NCBI GenBank assembly: GCA_013287095.1
Contig: JABDEJ010000029.1
Span: 1-25,800, forward strand
DNA: 25,800 nucleotides
Direction: 5' to 3'
Source: Bacteroidota bacterium
GTDB taxonomy: Bacteria; Bacteroidota; Bacteroidia; CAILMK01
Part shown: positions 22,387-25,800 of the stretch, one piece after another
How positions within the stretch are numbered: the first letter of the stretch is position 1
Layout: each line of letters starts with the position of its first letter
The notes under the pieces: model-generated
The model's input: only the letters and a program-made list of their open reading frames with translations
Told to the model about the DNA's origin: nothing
Database searches by the model: none
Position numbers and translations under genes: made by a program

Positions 22387-23902
22387 AATTTTCTGGAACC
22401 GGGTTTTCCCGATCATCATCCTTATCCTGGTGTTCGCTTCCAGGATACCATTGATCACAAGTGATGGATTCAAAGCTGATGGTGACGAATCCATAGTAGG
22501 CCTCATGGCTAAAGCAATTGTCGATCATGCCGATTTTAAAGTCTATTTCTGGGGCCAGCAATACGGGTTTGTAACTTTTGAAACTTCTATCGCAGCCCTG
22601 GCATTCAAGGTATTCGGGATGAATGTTTATTCTCTGAAACTGTCCATGCTGTTTTTATGGGCTACCGGCTGCATATTTTTATACAAAGCAGTCAATAATA
22701 CATTTGGTTTCAGGATTGCGGTGCTATTTACAATATTGCTTATTGCCTGCCCGGCATGGGGTTTATGGTCAATGAAGGCCAGAGGCGGGTACATAACGGC
22801 CTTTTTATTTTCTGGTTTGGTTGGATGGATCATTACCACCATCAATAGCAAGAGAGATAAAAAGTTACTGGGACTCTGGATTGTGATGGGCTTAAGTATT
22901 TCAATTATTTATTTTGCCCAAAAACTATGGTTGCTGAGCCTATTGCCTTTTATTCTGACTTTATTCATTAGAAAGCAAAATATCAGGGGCCTGGTAATTA
23001 TGATGTGTGCTATAGCGGGAACTGCTTTGACTATTCATTACTTTTCAATTCGCGAAATGAGCAATTACTGGAAGTACGATTTCGCACCTGCTTTTTATTT
23101 TCCAAGGGATATATCAACAGCTTTCAACTGGCTTCACGTTCATTTTAACGGAGCCTATTTTCTAAGCTTTGTATTGCATGGAGGCACTATAAATGAAATA
23201 TCAGGCTGGGTTTGGGTGGTCACTTTTGCTTTGCTGCTTGTTATTCAGATCATCAGGCTTGTTACCAGGAATTTCAACCCGTTATCACATTTGCTTTTTC
23301 TATCTGCTTGTCTTTCAACAATCGCTCTTTTCAATAGCCATTCAGATTATTTTGAATACAGGTACTTATTGCCAATGGATGTTCCTCTTATTCTTTGCTT
23401 TGTGATTGAATGTGCAGGTATTGCCTCTTTAATAAAATGGGATAAAGTTTATGCATTGTTGCTGTTCTCCTGTTTCAATTTTATGGGACTGTACCAATTG
23501 CGAAATATTACCACAGAATATTCAGGTGAAGCGCCAGAACAATCCTTTTCAGTGGCCATGAAAGAGATGACAAGCTACCTGGAAAGCAAGGATGTACATT
23601 ATACATTTTCTCAAAGTGCTGCATTGTTATGGCAAATCAGCTTCTACAGCAATGGTCAGGTTTTATCCCGGTACCATGATGCGATTGACAGGAATGCAAG
23701 CTATACTTCGCAGGTTACAAACGCTTTTAAGGCAGGAAAACCCGCTGCTATTATAGACTATTATAATTCTGAAACCCTTAATCCCAACGCGCCTGCCATA
23801 GGTATTGGTCCCTCAAAAATCCTTGCATTCGGAAAGCAATTCAGTGTCTATTTATACCCGGACAAAAAAACACTTGAAGGCCTGCATTTTGACCTGAAAT
23901 AA
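22364..23902 (+). CDS. GT-C glycosyltransferase, ArnT/PMT-like (family 39 type)
   Basis: 512 residues, inner membrane, about 11 hydrophobic segments. The first periplasmic loop has an acidic motif SDGFKADGDES (about 34-44), equivalent to the catalytic Asp/Glu of GT-C enzymes that use polyprenyl-phosphate sugars; it is followed by YFWGQQYGFVTFE and the small-residue helix pairs of the PMT_2 core. The C-terminal 130 residues form a soluble periplasmic domain. The start is taken as TTG at 22364: an in-frame TAA at 22346 blocks anything longer, and the first ATG (22505) would remove helix 1 and the DGDE motif. It overlaps the DUF4337 gene by 23 nt. Acceptor (lipid A, glycan or protein) unknown. 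Confidence 0.8.
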   Translation: MKITATDKIFWNRVFPIIILILVFASRIPLITSDGFKADGDESIVGLMAKAIVDHADFKVYFWGQQYGFVTFETSIAALAFKVFGMNVYSLKLSMLFLWATGCIFLYKAVNNTFGFRIAVLFTILLIACPAWGLWSMKARGGYITAFLFSGLVGWIITTINSKRDKKLLGLWIVMGLSISIIYFAQKLWLLSLLPFILTLFIRKQNIRGLVIMMCAIAGTALTIHYFSIREMSNYWKYDFAPAFYFPRDISTAFNWLHVHFNGAYFLSFVLHGGTINEISGWVWVVTFALLLVIQIIRLVTRNFNPLSHLLFLSACLSTIALFNSHSDYFEYRYLLPMDVPLILCFVIECAGIASLIKWDKVYALLLFSCFNFMGLYQLRNITTEYSGEAPEQSFSVAMKEMTSYLESKDVHYTFSQSAALLWQISFYSNGQVLSRYHDAIDRNASYTSQVTNAFKAGKPAAIIDYYNSETLNPNAPAIGIGPSKILAFGKQFSVYLYPDKKTLEGLHFDLK

Positions 23903-23908
23903 ACCCGG

Positions 23909-24598
23909 TTATCTTCTCCTTCCCATAATCCTGAGAAGCAACAGGAACAGGTTTATAAAATCAAGATAAAGCGTCAAAGCGCCGATAATGGATGCTTTGT
24001 GTTCCATTTCTTCGCCCTGGATATTAAGTGAAAGGGCTTTTAATTTCTGTGTATCATAAGCTACAAGACCTACAAAAATCACTACACCAACATAGGTTAC
24101 TATCCAGTATAATTGTGGGCTGTTCAGAAAGAAATTAACCACCGAAGCGATAATGATTCCGATTAAGGCCATCATCAGAATTCTTCCCATGGAAGTAAGG
24201 TCCCTTTTGGTGAAATAACCATAAAGGCTCATAATACCAAATGTGCCTGCCGTTACGAAAAACGTGGAAGCAATTGAGGCAGTTGTGAAAAAACTCAGGA
24301 TGACACCAAATGTGAGACCATTCAGAGCAGAATAGATAACAAAAAGCAGGCGTGCCACATTTACAGACACTTTATTCACCAGGAATGACAGACCCATGAC
24401 CACGCCCAGTTCGAGCAATAATAATATCATGTAATTCGGGGCGATCCTTTGTATCAGGCTTTCATTGCCCATCACGTACCAGGCTATAAACCCAGTGATG
24501 GCGAGGGCTCCGGTCATAAGTCCATAAACATTGGTAATGAATACGTTTTGTCTCGTTTTTACCTCGCTCTGGCTTAAGTTGATTATGTTGTTTTCCAT
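23909..24598 (-). CDS. Bax inhibitor-1/YccA family membrane protein
   Basis: 229 residues, seven hydrophobic helices (from about residue 24 to 227). The signature GLVAYDTQKLKAL (about 178-190) with Asp-Thr-Gln is typical of bacterial BI-1 relatives, where acidic residues form a pH-dependent Ca2+ leak or regulate FtsH. N-terminal MENNIINLSQSEVKTRQNVFITNVYGLM is the common Bacteroidota start. It is convergent with the glycosyltransferase, with only 6 nt between stops. A TAAATTTG box lies at 24629-24636 upstream, with TTTG 15 nt further, closer than usual. Confidence 0.92.
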   Translation of the reverse strand: MENNIINLSQSEVKTRQNVFITNVYGLMTGALAITGFIAWYVMGNESLIQRIAPNYMILLLLELGVVMGLSFLVNKVSVNVARLLFVIYSALNGLTFGVILSFFTTASIASTFFVTAGTFGIMSLYGYFTKRDLTSMGRILMMALIGIIIASVVNFFLNSPQLYWIVTYVGVVIFVGLVAYDTQKLKALSLNIQGEEMEHKASIIGALTLYLDFINLFLLLLRIMGRRR

Positions 24599-24774
24599 TT
24601 TCTTATTTTAGTTTTTAATATATGGGGTCAAATTTATTAAAATCCAATTCACAAAGTATGCCAATTGTGATTTGTCTCTGATTTCGGAAATTTTGTCTTT
24701 GCCAAGCAGATGTATCGCTTTGTTGTACGTTTTCCCTCTTCGTGCACCGTAGCCTTTGGCGAAGGAGGAACCGC

Positions 24775-24795
24775 CTGACCCCTGATTCCTGGCTT
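24775..24795. repeat. Heptamer array, 3 units, abutting a stop codon
   Basis: Units CTGACCC, CTGATTC, CTGGCTT at a 7-nt period, directly after the stop of the minus-strand T9SS protein gene (24797). Words shared with 20486. Immediately left (about 24740-24770) is GTGCACCGTAGCCTTTGGCGAAGG, which resembles another common Bacteroidota intergenic repeat. Confidence 0.55.
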
Positions 24796-24796
24796 C

Positions 24797-25800
24797 TTAT
24801 TCAAACATCGTTATTGTCCCCTTAAAATAGCTCTGCTTGCCGTTGTAGTCGGTTACAGTGATAATGTAGATATAAATACCCTGCTGAACGAACTGGCCTT
24901 GTGAAGCCCCGTCCCATGCCTTACTCAATGTTGTGCTATAAATCTGCTCACCCCATCGGTTGTAAATCTTCATTGAGTAATTCTTAACATAGACCCCAAC
25001 GGGGCCAAACTGATCATTAACCCCATCCTGATCATAGGGAGTAAAAGAATTCGGTATAAACACTGTCGCATCCTGGTGGACACATTCTACTGTAGAGCGT
25101 GAAAGCTGGTTGTATTGGCCTGGGTTTTCGATGGCCTGCACCTGGTAGCAGAAATCTATAGTACTATCGCCCAGTTTACTATCCTTAAATTCATTGACCT
25201 GAACGCTAGACGTAGTCCCTATCAATTGCCAACCCGTACTATCTTCGTTTTTATAGACATTATAACTTTGGACACCATCATACCAATGCTGATAACTGTT
25301 CCATGAAAGTTGGTTATACCCATGTTGATTGGTGGCATTGAGAATGATAATACAGCCCTGATTGCTTGCATCACTCAGGTTGCCGCAATGGTCGTGGGCG
25401 AAAACATAATAGCAGTCAGAATCACGGATTTGACGGATAGATGCAGGGAGGTCACGGAAGCTATCCGTGTAATCTGTGTTCGTTGTGCTATCCACAAATT
25501 TCAAATTTCCAGTTTCAGGGCTTTTCCGATAAATAAAATAATTTTTGACATCATAAGATTTTGAAGGTGTCCAGGAAATGGAAGCAGCTTTATTCGGTTT
25601 TGAAACCGTAACGGTTTTGATATAAACCTTTTGCGGAGGAATATGGTTTGATGCTTTGGCGCTGTCGGTATTGGATGCCGAAATGATCGTATCATTCACA
25701 GAATCAACTCCTTTAATAAGGTATTGATAGGTGGATTGGCATAAGACGGCAGTATCTTTAAAAGCAAATACATTATTTGACAGACTATCAATCAATACCC
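24797..25800 (-). CDS. C-terminal part of a secreted protein with T9SS type B (gliding motility-associated) sorting domain
   Basis: At least 334 codons, open to the right edge; the true start is outside the window. From the visible N-terminal side: about 65 residues of an Ig-like domain, a fibronectin-III-like domain (about 66-160, KAASISWTPSKSYDVKNYFIYRK), another with YNQLSWNSYQHWYDGVQSYNVYK, then the last 85 residues, which are a CHU_C/type B sorting domain: IPNSFTPYDQDGVNDQF, IYNRWGEQIY, AWDG, GIYIYIITVTDYNGK, FKGTITMFE. Such proteins leave the cell through the type IX system and often are large adhesins. Function of the missing part unknown. Confidence 0.9.
   Translation of the reverse strand, partial: VLIDSLSNNVFAFKDTAVLCQSTYQYLIKGVDSVNDTIISASNTDSAKASNHIPPQKVYIKTVTVSKPNKAASISWTPSKSYDVKNYFIYRKSPETGNLKFVDSTTNTDYTDSFRDLPASIRQIRDSDCYYVFAHDHCGNLSDASNQGCIIILNATNQHGYNQLSWNSYQHWYDGVQSYNVYKNEDSTGWQLIGTTSSVQVNEFKDSKLGDSTIDFCYQVQAIENPGQYNQLSRSTVECVHQDATVFIPNSFTPYDQDGVNDQFGPVGVYVKNYSMKIYNRWGEQIYSTTLSKAWDGASQGQFVQQGIYIYIITVTDYNGKQSYFKGTITMFE

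Overview
The window looks like a chromosomal fragment of a Bacteroidota bacterium, most like the Chitinophagales/Sphingobacteriia side. Reasons: three secreted proteins with type IX secretion C-terminal domains (two type A, one type B), SBBP/PKD surface proteins, near absence of Shine-Dalgarno sites, and promoters of the TTTG-N18-TAnnTTTG type instead of -35/-10 boxes. No rRNA, tRNA, CRISPR array or classical IS element was seen.

Layout. 1-1052 (minus): an ECF sigma factor overlapping by 8 nt a truncated, single-membrane-span protein that looks like its anti-sigma partner. 1270-7972 (minus): two tandem paralogous ~1100-residue secreted SBBP beta-propeller proteins, each with its own promoter and an intrinsic terminator between them. 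8043-8158 (plus): an ECF-type promoter matching the sigma gene's own, followed about 55 nt later by a strong intrinsic terminator, so possibly a small RNA. 8247-10855 (plus): a Kdo operon, kdsA, then a transaldolase fused to a CBS pair of the kind found in KdsD, then a kdsC-like phosphatase. 10861-11294: a broken four-helix-bundle gene between inverted heptamer arrays. 11285-14379 (plus): a LOG-family hydrolase, an alpha/beta hydrolase and a 14-helix MFS exporter. 14393-16671 (minus): dGTPase and two tandem copies of a small STAS-like gene, one broken by a nonsense codon. 16721-16879: a cluster of palindromic intergenic repeats. 16917-18644 (minus): aspartate kinase and a GNAT acetyltransferase, divergent from fbp (18808-19842). 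19860-25800: a 23-bp perfect inverted repeat, a small exported protein, a PaaE-like reductase, a DUF4337 membrane protein, a GT-C glycosyltransferase, a Bax-inhibitor-1 homologue and the C-terminal end of a T9SS type B protein.

The most interesting points are: (1) the transaldolase-CBS fusion at the place where an arabinose-5-phosphate source is needed for KdsA, with altered active-site positions, suggesting a non-homologous route to arabinose 5-phosphate; (2) the twin ECF promoters (CAACC-N16-CGTC, with shared flanks), one driving the sigma gene and one a short terminator-ended transcript beside the Kdo operon; (3) a set of degenerate 7-nt tandem arrays, each locus with its own word, abutting gene ends and in one case flanking a four-helix-bundle gene in inverted orientation, like the intervening sequences of 23S rRNA.
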